From NCBI GenBank assembly GCA_016792935.1, contig JAEUJS010000166.1, forward strand, positions 1 to 37,420: 37,420 bases of DNA, in the 5' to 3' direction. Origin of the DNA: Archangium sp. (GTDB lineage Bacteria > Myxococcota > Myxococcia > Myxococcales > Myxococcaceae). Below are positions 17,609-25,548 of this stretch, one piece after another (the stretch's first letter is position 1; every line of letters starts with the position of its first letter). Position numbers and translations under genes: made by a program. The notes beneath the pieces are model-generated. The model ran no database searches. It was not told the origin of the DNA and was given only the letters and a program-made list of their open reading frames with translations.

Positions 17609-20112
17609 TGACACCGCGCAACGGAGAACCGACCCGGGGCGGTTCACTCGCACTCCTCCTCAGCCTCGTGCTCGTCGGCTGCGACGCTGGCATCAAGATC
17701 GACCCCGAGGGCTACCGCTGCGACGTCGGCAACATCTGCCCCACCGGCTTCACGTGCCAGAACGGCATCTGTCACCGCGGCAGCACCATCGATCCCTCGT
17801 GCGCGAACGTGAGCTGCAACACGCCTCCGGCCGCGACGTGCGCGAGCTCGAACGTGGCGCGCACCTTCACCGGCCGCTGCGTGTCCGGCGCGTGCACCTA
17901 CGACCCGGTCGACATGACCTGCCCCACCACGTGTGACCAGGGCGCGTGCACTGACGCGTGCGCGGGCGTCTCGTGCGTCACGCCTCCGGCCGCGGCGTGC
18001 ACCGATTCGCAAACGCTCCGGACCTTCGCGCAGACCGGCTCGTGCAGCGCGGGCGCCTGCAGCTACACGCCGACCGACACCGCGTGCCCCAACGGCTGCT
18101 CGCAGGGCCGCTGCATGGGCGTCGATCTCTGCATGCAGAACATGGTGACGTGCAACACGCCTCCCGCAGTGACGTGCAATGGAACGTCGCGCCGCACCTT
18201 CACCACGCCCGGCACGTGCGAGCCCGGCACTGGCATGTGCACCTACGCGTTCGCCGACATGGCCTGCCCCAACGGCTGCGCGCAGGGCATGTGCCTCACG
18301 CCGTCGCTGACCTTCGCGCAGACCGGCCCGCGCGTGCAGTTCGCCATCAACGCGCTCGACGTCGCTCCGTCGTCTTCCGGCAACTCGGCGCTCGCCGTCG
18401 GCCCCGGCGGCAAGCTCGCGCGGTGGGACGGCTCGATGTGGACCGAGATGACCACCAACACCACGGTGGCCTTGAACTCCGTCTCGTTCGTCACCGGCAC
18501 CGTGGCCTTCGTCGCCGGAGAGCGCACCACGTTGCTCAGCGTTCGCCCGAACACCAACGCCGTCACGCCCGTCGCGCTGAGCGGCGGAGGCAACATCAAC
18601 CTCGTCGCGGTCACTGGCCGTGGCGAAGCCGAAGTGCTCGCGGTCGGAGACGAAGGCAGCTGGTGGCGCGCGCGCGGAGGCATGTGGACCAACGGCTCGC
18701 TCCCCAGCGCGAACGCGCCGTACACCATCAGCGCCGCGTACATGGACGAGTCGTTGCGCGAACGCGTCGTCGGTCAGTGTGGCGCGCTGGATGATCAATG
18801 CGTCGCGTACCGCTTCGCCAGCGGCGGCACTCCGATGTGGACCGTGCAGACCCGCGTCGGTGCGCTGCCCTTCGCCGCGGTCGGCGGTGGCTTCGACATT
18901 CCCATCACGGGGAGCACCAGCGTCGCGTTCGTCGGCGGCGGCATGACGCTGCTCGCGCACGACACCGCGGGCTTCACCACCGGCACCTTCTTCACCACGC
19001 AGAGCCCGTCACCCGCGCTCGCCGGCGGGAGCATCGTCGGCATCTCCGCACAGGCCGCGACCGTCAACCGCGATGTGTACGTGCTCACCTCGTCGGCCGG
19101 GAGCGCGACGGGCCATCTCTACCGGCTCACGCGCAACCTCACGACCATCACCAGCAACGACGCGCTCACCACCTACTACGGCGAAGAGCACCTCTCGCCC
19201 AACGACGCCAACGGCGTGCTGGTCGCCGAGACGCGCCGCACCTTCGGCGTGAACAACATCTTCCGCCGCGGTCCCATCACCAACGAAGCGCTCGACGTCG
19301 GAGAAGATCTGATCGGCGCCTCGGCCGACGGCACCGGCGCGCTCTACTTCGCGTCACCGTTCGGAGACGTCGCCATTCGCCGCCCCAACGCCACCACCTT
19401 CGAGTTCCGCCGCCCGACGGGCGACTGGAGCATCGCTGGTCTCGAAGCGCGCAACGGCACCGGGCTGTTGCTCGTTGGAGAAGATGGAACGACCGGAGAC
19501 GGCCTCATTCTCCGCCTCGTGGGCACCACCTTCACCACCGTCACCACCTTGCCTGGTCAGCAGTTCAAGTCGGTGTGCCGTGTTTCAGACACTGAGGGCT
19601 GGGCGGTCGGAACGCGCGGCACCATCTTCCGCCTCAACGGCACGATGGCCACCGCCGTCAGCTCGCCGACGACCAACGACTTGCTCTCGGTCGATTGTGC
19701 GGCGGGCGGAGTCGCGGTCGCGTGTGGAGCGAACGGCACGGTGCTTCGCTTGAACGGCGGCAACTGGAGCGCGGTGACTCCGGCGTTCCCGGGCACCGGT
19801 GTCGTCGAGACCTGCAAGCTCACTCCGAACGGGGGCATCGTCGGTGGCGACGGCTTCCTGTACTTCTTCGGCACGGGCGGGTGGACGATGTTGCCCGGCA
19901 AGGCGGGCCTCAACAGCATCGTCGTCCGCGCCGCAGGGGAAATGTACGGCTCGTACTCGACCAGCACCGGCGCTTCCGACATCGCGCGCTTCGACGGCGC
20001 CGCGTGGGGCCCGAGCCTGCTGAGCATCAAGGGTGAGCTCGGAACGGGCGTGTTGATCGGCGGCCGGGTCGTGTGGGGCGGCTCGCTGGGCGCCATCGTC
20101 GAGAGCCGCTGA
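17605..20112 (+). CDS. Lipoprotein with Cys-rich repeats and a beta-propeller-like body
   Basis: The 835-residue product has a lipoprotein signal ending LVLVGC (lipobox near residue 26). Next come about three repeats of 45-60 residues (roughly 35-230) with a regular Cys pattern: C..V.CNTPPAATC, GACTY, CP..C..G.C. They resemble extracellular disulfide-knit modules. The rest (from about 235) has propeller-like strands such as GGKLARWDGSMWTEM, VGDEGSWWRARGGMW, RGTIFRLNGT and GANGTVLRLNGGNW. The start may be GTG 17605 or ATG 17608; both sit on the stop of the upstream TPR gene (GTGATG). It is probably cell-surface exposed. It resembles the 12797 propeller lipoprotein in its body but not in the Cys-rich part. 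Confidence 0.85.
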   Translation: MMTPRNGEPTRGGSLALLLSLVLVGCDAGIKIDPEGYRCDVGNICPTGFTCQNGICHRGSTIDPSCANVSCNTPPAATCASSNVARTFTGRCVSGACTYDPVDMTCPTTCDQGACTDACAGVSCVTPPAAACTDSQTLRTFAQTGSCSAGACSYTPTDTACPNGCSQGRCMGVDLCMQNMVTCNTPPAVTCNGTSRRTFTTPGTCEPGTGMCTYAFADMACPNGCAQGMCLTPSLTFAQTGPRVQFAINALDVAPSSSGNSALAVGPGGKLARWDGSMWTEMTTNTTVALNSVSFVTGTVAFVAGERTTLLSVRPNTNAVTPVALSGGGNINLVAVTGRGEAEVLAVGDEGSWWRARGGMWTNGSLPSANAPYTISAAYMDESLRERVVGQCGALDDQCVAYRFASGGTPMWTVQTRVGALPFAAVGGGFDIPITGSTSVAFVGGGMTLLAHDTAGFTTGTFFTTQSPSPALAGGSIVGISAQAATVNRDVYVLTSSAGSATGHLYRLTRNLTTITSNDALTTYYGEEHLSPNDANGVLVAETRRTFGVNNIFRRGPITNEALDVGEDLIGASADGTGALYFASPFGDVAIRRPNATTFEFRRPTGDWSIAGLEARNGTGLLLVGEDGTTGDGLILRLVGTTFTTVTTLPGQQFKSVCRVSDTEGWAVGTRGTIFRLNGTMATAVSSPTTNDLLSVDCAAGGVAVACGANGTVLRLNGGNWSAVTPAFPGTGVVETCKLTPNGGIVGGDGFLYFFGTGGWTMLPGKAGLNSIVVRAAGEMYGSYSTSTGASDIARFDGAAWGPSLLSIKGELGTGVLIGGRVVWGGSLGAIVESR

Positions 20113-20272
20113 AAACACTCAAAACCTCCTGTCTCATCTGGGTTTCAGGCCCGGGAGGGGGGGTGTGCAACAGGGATCCAGAGTGGTATGTGGTCGCACC
20201 TCACTCTCCTGAAAACAGGGGTTTGAGACCGATCAGTCACCATTTCTGATCCGCTGAAAGGGGCCGCACGAA
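20113..20272 (+). promoter_or_regulatory. Intergenic region with long imperfect inverted repeat
   Basis: The 160 bases before the pseudokinase gene hold CTCAAAACCTCCTGT (20118-20132) and its imperfect inverse ACAGGGGTTTGAG (20215-20227). Each arm is near a CTGAAAACA direct repeat (from 20109 and 20209). A GAAAGGGG (20257-20264) lies suitably placed for the ATG at 20273. The arms could pair as a long stem or serve as two binding sites. No convincing -35/-10 pair was identified. Confidence 0.35.
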
Positions 20273-22111
20273 ATGAAGGTCACGGAGCTCGATCCACGGA
20301 TTCGTATTCGTGCAGCGTTGCGTTGCGACGGCATTGGCCGGCTCGATTGCGCTGAAGACACCGTGTCCGGTGAACGTGTGGCCGTGCGCTGGTTGCCCCT
20401 CGACGCGAACGGCGACGCGGCCGTGAAGGCGTGCGAGAAGTTGCCCGCGCACCCCACGCTTCCGCGCATCCGCCAGACGGGCCAGGTCGGCACCTCGGCG
20501 TTCGTCGCGCTCGATTTCCCCGATGGTGAGTTGCTCTCGGCGCGCGGTGAAGAGCGCCTCGAGAACGAGCAGCTCCTCCGCCTTGCTGCGCAGCTGTCCG
20601 ACGCGCTCTCGACGGTGCACGCGCAGAACGTGGTGCACGGCGAGATGAGCCGCGACTCGGTGTTGATGGTGAACGACGGCCGCGCGTACCTGTGGGACAT
20701 GCCGCTCGTCATCGCGAACCGCTTGTCGGATCGCCGCGGCGAAAACCGCCTGATGCAGAACCTGGTGAAGTCGGCCGCGTACCTCGCTCCGGAGCGTGCG
20801 CGCGGTGAAGGCGCTTCGCAGGCCGCCGACGTGTACTCGCTGGGCGCGATTCTCTGCGTCAGTGGTGGCGCGCCGCTGCCTTCCGCTGCGACCACGCTGG
20901 GTGTCGTCCACCAGGTCGCGTCGGGTGAGTGGGTGCCGCGCGTTCCTTCGACGTTGCCCGAGCAGTGGCGCGCGATGTTGGAGCGCATGGTCTCGCGCGA
21001 GGCGTCGCGTCGTCCAACCGCGGCTGACGTGGCGCTCTGCTTCGCCAAGGTGCCAGCGCAGAACATGTTGCCCACCGTGCCGGAGATGCCGGCGGTGCGC
21101 TTGCCTCCCGAGATTCTCCAGGCGGCCGAGGCGCTGATGAAGTCGCAGGTCGAGGCGATGCGCGCTCCGACGCGCGAGGTGCCGGTGCAGTCGGCGGCGT
21201 CGGTCGTGTCGATGCCCGTCGCTGGTCTGCGGCTCGAAGTTCCGCCCGCCGCCGTCGAGGCGAAGGTCGAAGAGGCGAAGCCGGTCGAGGCGAAGGCCGA
21301 CGAGTCGAAGCCGGAAGAGACGAAGTCGGAGAAGCTCGAAGAAGCGAAGCCGGTCGAGGCCAGGTCGGAGCAGGCCGAAGAAGTGAAGGCCGCGCCGCTC
21401 CCGCTCGCCGCTGACCCGATGCCGGAGCTCAAGCTGAACGCGGAAGCGCCGGTGAACGCGCACACGCTCGACAGCGCCGAGCCGGAATCGCAGCCCGACG
21501 TGGTTCGCATTCCGACGACGGAGATCAAGGCCATCGCGGCGGAGCTCCCGGCCGTGGCGAACACGCAGCTGCCCAAGCACCTCGTGCCGACGCTCGAGAT
21601 CCCACGCGTGCAGGTGTCGGTGAAGTCGGTGCCGCTGCAGGAAAACGTGTCGGTCTCGCCCGAGCTCGCCGCTGCTGGAGCAGTCGCGCTGTCGGAAGAG
21701 GAAATCGCCGCGATTCACGCCAGCAACCGCAAGGTGTGGATCATGTTCGGCAGCATCGCCGCCGCTGCGCTCGCGCTGGTCGCCGCCGCCGTCGTGCTCG
21801 CGACCCGTCAGAACGAAGTGGTGGTGGTGCCGGTCGCTGCTCCGGTCGTCGCGCCGAAGAAGGTCGCGCCGAAGCCCGCGCTCGATGAGCTGGTGCCGCT
21901 GCCGAAGCTCGCGCCCGTGAAGGCCGCGCCGGTCCGCAAGGCCGTCGCTCCTGCGCCGGTTGCGGTGCCGGTCGTGGTCGCGGCCGAGCCCGCTGAAGCC
22001 GCGCCTGCGCAGGCGAAGCAGCCTGAGCCGACCAAGCCGGAAGACTTCAACTTCCTCGACGTCGCGGAAGCGCCGAAGAGCGAGCTGAAGCGTCCCTCGA
22101 CCGAGCTCTGA
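20273..22111 (+). CDS. Membrane-anchored Ser/Thr kinase-like protein with degenerate active site (pseudokinase)
   Basis: The 612-residue protein has a kinase-like domain at about 10-265, but the catalytic residues are altered. The VAIK lysine is Arg (VAVRWLPL), the HRDLKPxN loop reads HGEMSRDSVL, and DFG reads DMP. The APE-like segment APERARGEGASQAADVYSLG and the WRAMLERMVSREASRRPTA end are kept, so the fold is clear. A long Glu/Lys/Pro/Ala-rich linker (about 310-450) follows. A single transmembrane helix comes next (about 489-512, WIMFGSIAAAALALVAAAVV), then a Pro/Ala/Val-rich extracytoplasmic tail. Catalysis is doubtful; a scaffold or sensor role is inferred. The linker probably reflects low-complexity expansion (VEAKVEEAKPVEAKADESKP). 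Confidence 0.85.
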   Translation: MKVTELDPRIRIRAALRCDGIGRLDCAEDTVSGERVAVRWLPLDANGDAAVKACEKLPAHPTLPRIRQTGQVGTSAFVALDFPDGELLSARGEERLENEQLLRLAAQLSDALSTVHAQNVVHGEMSRDSVLMVNDGRAYLWDMPLVIANRLSDRRGENRLMQNLVKSAAYLAPERARGEGASQAADVYSLGAILCVSGGAPLPSAATTLGVVHQVASGEWVPRVPSTLPEQWRAMLERMVSREASRRPTAADVALCFAKVPAQNMLPTVPEMPAVRLPPEILQAAEALMKSQVEAMRAPTREVPVQSAASVVSMPVAGLRLEVPPAAVEAKVEEAKPVEAKADESKPEETKSEKLEEAKPVEARSEQAEEVKAAPLPLAADPMPELKLNAEAPVNAHTLDSAEPESQPDVVRIPTTEIKAIAAELPAVANTQLPKHLVPTLEIPRVQVSVKSVPLQENVSVSPELAAAGAVALSEEEIAAIHASNRKVWIMFGSIAAAALALVAAAVVLATRQNEVVVVPVAAPVVAPKKVAPKPALDELVPLPKLAPVKAAPVRKAVAPAPVAVPVVVAAEPAEAAPAQAKQPEPTKPEDFNFLDVAEAPKSELKRPSTEL

Positions 22112-22168
22112 GCGCTGCGCTCAGTCGCGGTGCTCGTTGACGTCGGGCTGGCCTACGCTCGCCGGCGC

Positions 22169-22588
22169 GTGAAACCACTCGTCTCCGTGGCGCTGGCCGT
22201 CATCACGCTCGTCGCGGGAGTGCTCGCGGCCGTCCTCATGCTCGAGCTGGTCGTGAGCCTGGCTGCCGCCTCTCGCAGGCAGGCCGCACTGGTCGTCGCG
22301 GGCGCGAGCATCGCTGCTCTCGCCTCTCGCAGGCACGCGCTGGTCGTTCTCGGCGCGGGCGCGAGCATCGCTGCGGTTGCGTCTCGCACGCACGCGCTGG
22401 TCGTTCTCGGCGCGGGCGCGAGCATCGCTGCTCTCGCCTCTCGCACGCACGCGCTGGTCGTTCTCGGCGCGGGCGCGAGCATCGCTGCGGTTGCGTCTCG
22501 CACGCACGCGCTGGTCGTGCTCGCAGACGTCGCGCTGGCCACGCTCGCGTCGGTGAAGCAGCGACCGTGCGTAGCGGGTGTGGCGTGA
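22169..22588 (+). CDS. Small repetitive hydrophobic protein of unknown function
   Basis: A GTG at 22169 gives about 139 residues beginning VKPLVSVALAVITLVAGVLA, a membrane helix. Then come four or five units of 19 residues such as HALVVLGAGASIAALASRT, each a short hydrophobic helix bounded by Ser-Arg-Thr/His. The stop overlaps the next gene's GTG (22585-22588). The first 20 residues closely match the N-terminus of that next gene (VKQLVYVALAVLTVVAGVLV), so this gene looks like a partial duplication expanded by a tandem repeat. No clear ribosome binding site precedes the GTG. It may be a real small membrane protein or a non-functional expansion. Confidence 0.45.
   Translation: MKPLVSVALAVITLVAGVLAAVLMLELVVSLAAASRRQAALVVAGASIAALASRRHALVVLGAGASIAAVASRTHALVVLGAGASIAALASRTHALVVLGAGASIAAVASRTHALVVLADVALATLASVKQRPCVAGVA
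22274..22519 (+). repeat. 57-bp tandem repeat, about 4.3 copies
   Basis: Units begin at 22274 (54 bp, diverged), 22328, 22385, 22442 and 22499 (partial), each opening CGCA(C/G)GCACGCGCTGGTCG. The period is a multiple of three, keeping the plus frame open. Copies alternate between CTGCTCTCGCC and CTGCGGTTGCG versions near the unit end, which suggests the last duplication involved two units (114 bp). Confidence 0.92.
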
Positions 22589-23538
22589 AGCAGCTCGTCT
22601 ACGTCGCGCTGGCCGTCCTGACGGTCGTGGCGGGCGTGCTCGTCTACGGACTGCTTCACCGCCCGGAGCGCGTCGCCCCGCCTCCGCCTCTCGTCGTCGA
22701 GAAGTGCGACGAGGCGAAGCGTCCCTTGCCGCCGCTGCGACCCGAGCTCACCGCAGCGCGGCTCGAGGTGTTGCCCGGCTCGGTGCCCGTGAAGATCGAC
22801 GGGGCGCATCCCGGAGCGACGCTGCGCTCGGGCCTGCACATCATCGAGGCCGGCGACGCGAAGCTGCAGGTGCGGGTCGAGCCGTTCGCAGAGGTGGTCG
22901 TGGAAGCGACTGCCATCGGAGACGCGACGCTGCTCCTCGTCTTCGGCGCGCGCTGTGCGACCTGCGCGCGGCCCGAAGCGGAACTCGACCTCAAGTTCAA
23001 CGCGCGCGCGATCGGCAGCGTTGATGCGCTCGTGCGCGCCCTCGGTCGCGGAGATTGGGCGACGGCGGTGCAGCAGATGCGTTCGGTGCCTCCGGACGAT
23101 CGCGAGACCCCACACGTGCGGAGGATGTTCGCGGCGGTGTACCTGCTGTCGGGCCAGCCCGTCGTCGCGCGCGAGTGGATTGATGGGCTGCCGAAGGGCG
23201 ACGTGCTCCGAGCGGCGCTCACCGCGATGGATGTACGCGAGGAGAAGGTCGGAGATCGCCAGCTCGCTACGGCGTCTGATCGATGGAACGCGGTGAGTGA
23301 GCGGTATCAGAGGCTCAGCGATGCGTTCGCGAATGATGCGGGCCCGCAGATGACCGAGCTGTCGAAGAAGTTCAACGGCTACTCGGATCGGTTTCTCGCT
23401 GCGACGACCGCCAAGTCGACCGTGGAATGTGAGCTGGTACTGCATGAGGCCACCGAGGCGGTCGAGGCGGCGGTGGCGTCACTGCGAGCGATGAAGACCG
23501 ACTGTGCCTGGCAGAAGCGCGTGTGGTCTGCGCTGTGA
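22585..23538 (+). CDS. Membrane-anchored protein of unknown function
   Basis: The GTG at 22585 gives 317 residues. An N-terminal helix VYVALAVLTVVAGVLVYGLL anchors the protein. A Pro-rich linker and a beta-rich segment (about 60-125; LEVLPGSVPVKIDGAHPGATLRSG) follow; this resembles a PEGA-like module. A CATC motif is near 130. The C-terminal half is helical (SERYQRLSDAFANDAG, VECELVLHEATEAVEAAV). No family was recognised. The start overlaps the repeat-protein gene stop, and the N-terminus is duplicated there. Confidence 0.7.
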   Translation: MKQLVYVALAVLTVVAGVLVYGLLHRPERVAPPPPLVVEKCDEAKRPLPPLRPELTAARLEVLPGSVPVKIDGAHPGATLRSGLHIIEAGDAKLQVRVEPFAEVVVEATAIGDATLLLVFGARCATCARPEAELDLKFNARAIGSVDALVRALGRGDWATAVQQMRSVPPDDRETPHVRRMFAAVYLLSGQPVVAREWIDGLPKGDVLRAALTAMDVREEKVGDRQLATASDRWNAVSERYQRLSDAFANDAGPQMTELSKKFNGYSDRFLAATTAKSTVECELVLHEATEAVEAAVASLRAMKTDCAWQKRVWSAL

Positions 23539-23603
23539 GCGGTTGAGATCGCCGCGGACGCCTTTCACGGCTCGACTGATCGTTGCGCAGACCGACGCCG
23601 CGC

Positions 23604-24347
23604 TCAGCTCGAGCTGATTACCCCGCGCACGGCTTCATCCGATCTCCGCCAGCCGTAGCCGTCACAGAGATCGGTCTTCGCCGTGACGTCGACGCGCCCC
23701 ACTCCGAGCGGACCTTCCTTCGTCGCGTACGGAATTCCGCGCGGTACGAGCGCCGACGGGTACTGGCGCACGAACGCCTCGAGCACGCGCACCACGCCAG
23801 CCTCGTCATCAGGCCCGACGTCGATCAACGCCGAATCCGCGCGCTCGAAGTCATGCGGAGAATTCGCCACGTACAAAGAGAACCGCAGCTGATCAGCCCA
23901 CTTGCTCGAGAACGCTTCGACGAGATGCGGAGACGCCTCGTACGTCACCGGCAAGAACAACTTCGCGTAGCCCTTGCCCACCACGCAGCCACCCTGCCCG
24001 CCGAAGAGCGAGAAGCGATGTGGGTGCAAGTTCTCGCGAGCGCGCGGAAGTCGAAGCGCGACGACGTCTCCAGCCTTCGCTTCGGCGGGCACGTATTGAC
24101 CGGGCTCGTCGACGAACAGCGTCAGCTTGCCGTCGCTCAAGAACGCCCAGCCGTGGCCCGGCTTCACGAGGCGAAACGACCAGTCCCAACCGGTCGCTCC
24201 CTGCGTGCACGCCGTGAGGTGCGCGACGAAGCCCGAGTCGCCGGATGCGCGCAGCAGTTCGGGCGCGTCTCCCGGTCGCAGCGTGAAGCGGCGCGCGTGA
24301 AACCAACGCACGCGCGGATCGTTCATGGCGGCTGCCGGGGTCGTCAT
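23604..24347 (-). CDS. HopA1-like protein (putative lyase half of a split dehydratase)
   Basis: The 247-residue protein has no signal. Its C-terminal half reads like the HopA1 family: KLFLPVTYEASPHLVEAF, LRFSLYVANSPHDFERADSA, then VVRVLEAFVRQY and PRGIPYATKEGPLGVGRV, in the same order as HopA1 domains known next to APH-type kinases. In class V lanthipeptide (LxmY) and thioamitide (TvaD) pathways such proteins eliminate phosphate from phospho-Ser/Thr. ATG 24347 follows GGAGAGGGGAG supplied by a family A repeat; ATG 24326 is an alternative. The APH-family gene lies directly upstream. Similarity was judged by eye, so the assignment is moderate; if wrong, this is an orphan cytoplasmic protein. 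Confidence 0.55.
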   Translation of the reverse strand: MTTPAAAMNDPRVRWFHARRFTLRPGDAPELLRASGDSGFVAHLTACTQGATGWDWSFRLVKPGHGWAFLSDGKLTLFVDEPGQYVPAEAKAGDVVALRLPRARENLHPHRFSLFGGQGGCVVGKGYAKLFLPVTYEASPHLVEAFSSKWADQLRFSLYVANSPHDFERADSALIDVGPDDEAGVVRVLEAFVRQYPSALVPRGIPYATKEGPLGVGRVDVTAKTDLCDGYGWRRSDEAVRGVISSS

Positions 24348-24350
24348 GCG

Positions 24351-24390
24351 GCTCCCCTCTCCTTCGGGGAGCGGGCCAGGGTGAGGGAGC
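24351..24390 (+). repeat. Family A palindromic repeat, copy 4
   Basis: GCTCCCCTCTCCTTCGGGGAG, CAGGGTGAGGGAGC. It fills the gap between the APH-family gene stop and the start of the HopA1-like gene, on whose strand it presents GGAGAGGGGAG just before the ATG at 24347. Confidence 0.85.
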
Positions 24391-24411
24391 AGCAACGCGC
24401 GGCAGCGTGCG

Positions 24412-25476
24412 TCACGGCTTCACCTCGCCCCACAACACCGACGGCCACTCGTTCGGCTTCCCCAACATCTCGAGCGCGTGCTTCGCGACTCCGACGGCGC
24501 GCACATCCAACGTCTGCTCGTAGTGCGTGATGCCGTACACCGAGATGAGCAGCGCCGTGCCGATCCACCGCACCACGCGCTCCTGAAAATTCGCGTCGGC
24601 GCGGAAGCCCGCCTCGCGCGCCTCGGCGTACGCCTTCAACATCGCGTGCGCGAAGACCTCGAGCGTCGGGCGCGCCAACACCTCACTGCGATGTTCCGGA
24701 GCGAGCCAGCCGAGCACGTAGTCACTGAGCAGACTCCCGAGGTCACGCGCCGGGTCGCCCCAGAACGAGAGCTCCCAGTCGAGATAGATGATGCTCGCCG
24801 CGGCCTTCGGCGTGCGCGCGACGCGCAGCAAGTTCGCCTGCCGCAAGTCTCCGTGCAGCAACGCGTTGTCGCCTTCACGCAGCTGCTGCGCTGACAACGC
24901 CTGCAGCCCCGCCATCGCCTGACCATCGGCCTGCACCTGCGCGAAGAAGTCGATGCCTGCCGTCGAGAGCCGCGCGTAGAAGTCAGGCCGCATGCGCAGG
25001 AAGCACTCGAGCAGGTCGCTCTCGTCGCGGAACGCATCGGCGAGCGCGTAGTGCGAGCGCCCCTCGCGGCTCATGCGGTGCAGAAAACCGAGCGCGTGTC
25101 CGACCTGCGCAGCGAGCGGCGCCGGGTACTCACCGCTGCGGCGATGAAAGTGATGGAGCGTCTCTCCATTCGGAATCCACTCGAGGCCGAGCAACCCGTG
25201 CGCGGGGTCGAACGCGAACACCCTGGGCAGATGGAGCGGACTCTTCGGCGCACGCGACAGCGGCTCGACGCGCTCGAGCACCGAGCCTTCGCGCAACACG
25301 CCGACGTTGCCGGGGCCGTCGGCAATCTTCACCAGCACGCGCTTCTTGCCCGTCTTCGTCTTGCACACCACGGTGCGGTTCTTCGATGGAGGCGGCGACG
25401 TCACCGACGAATCGCGCACCAGCCCCAGTCCCGCAAGGCGCGTATCGAGCTCGGCGTCGGTGAGGGGTGCCCGCAT
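24412..25476 (-). CDS. APH-family kinase
   Basis: The 354-residue protein has the aminoglycoside/choline kinase fold. VLVKIADG supplies the ATP-site lysine near residue 50, LLHGDLRQANLL (about 205-216) is the catalytic loop with Asp and Asn, and YLDWELSFWGDPARDLG (about 228-244) is the metal-binding motif. Catalytic residues look intact. In class V lanthipeptide and thioamitide clusters a protein of this family (LxmK, TvaC) phosphorylates Ser/Thr for a HopA1-like lyase; the neighbouring gene fits that pairing. An ordinary small-molecule kinase is the alternative. A 72-base gap separates it from the upstream pseudokinase gene. Confidence 0.85.
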   Translation of the reverse strand: MRAPLTDAELDTRLAGLGLVRDSSVTSPPPSKNRTVVCKTKTGKKRVLVKIADGPGNVGVLREGSVLERVEPLSRAPKSPLHLPRVFAFDPAHGLLGLEWIPNGETLHHFHRRSGEYPAPLAAQVGHALGFLHRMSREGRSHYALADAFRDESDLLECFLRMRPDFYARLSTAGIDFFAQVQADGQAMAGLQALSAQQLREGDNALLHGDLRQANLLRVARTPKAAASIIYLDWELSFWGDPARDLGSLLSDYVLGWLAPEHRSEVLARPTLEVFAHAMLKAYAEAREAGFRADANFQERVVRWIGTALLISVYGITHYEQTLDVRAVGVAKHALEMLGKPNEWPSVLWGEVKP

Positions 25477-25548
25477 CGTGAAGAGCGCGGATGCTGTCCC
25501 TAAAGCGCGCGCGCCCGCAACGAAATTGCCGCGCTGTTCTTCGGTGCC

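Noticed and set aside
22274..22519. Possible CRISPR-like array
   Set aside because: Units are contiguous 57-bp tandem repeats with no unique spacers.
22153..23445. 430-codon open frame on the minus strand
   Set aside because: It shadows the plus-strand genes, is Arg/His-rich without a fold, and has no start signal; the plus frame shows a membrane helix and proper coupling.
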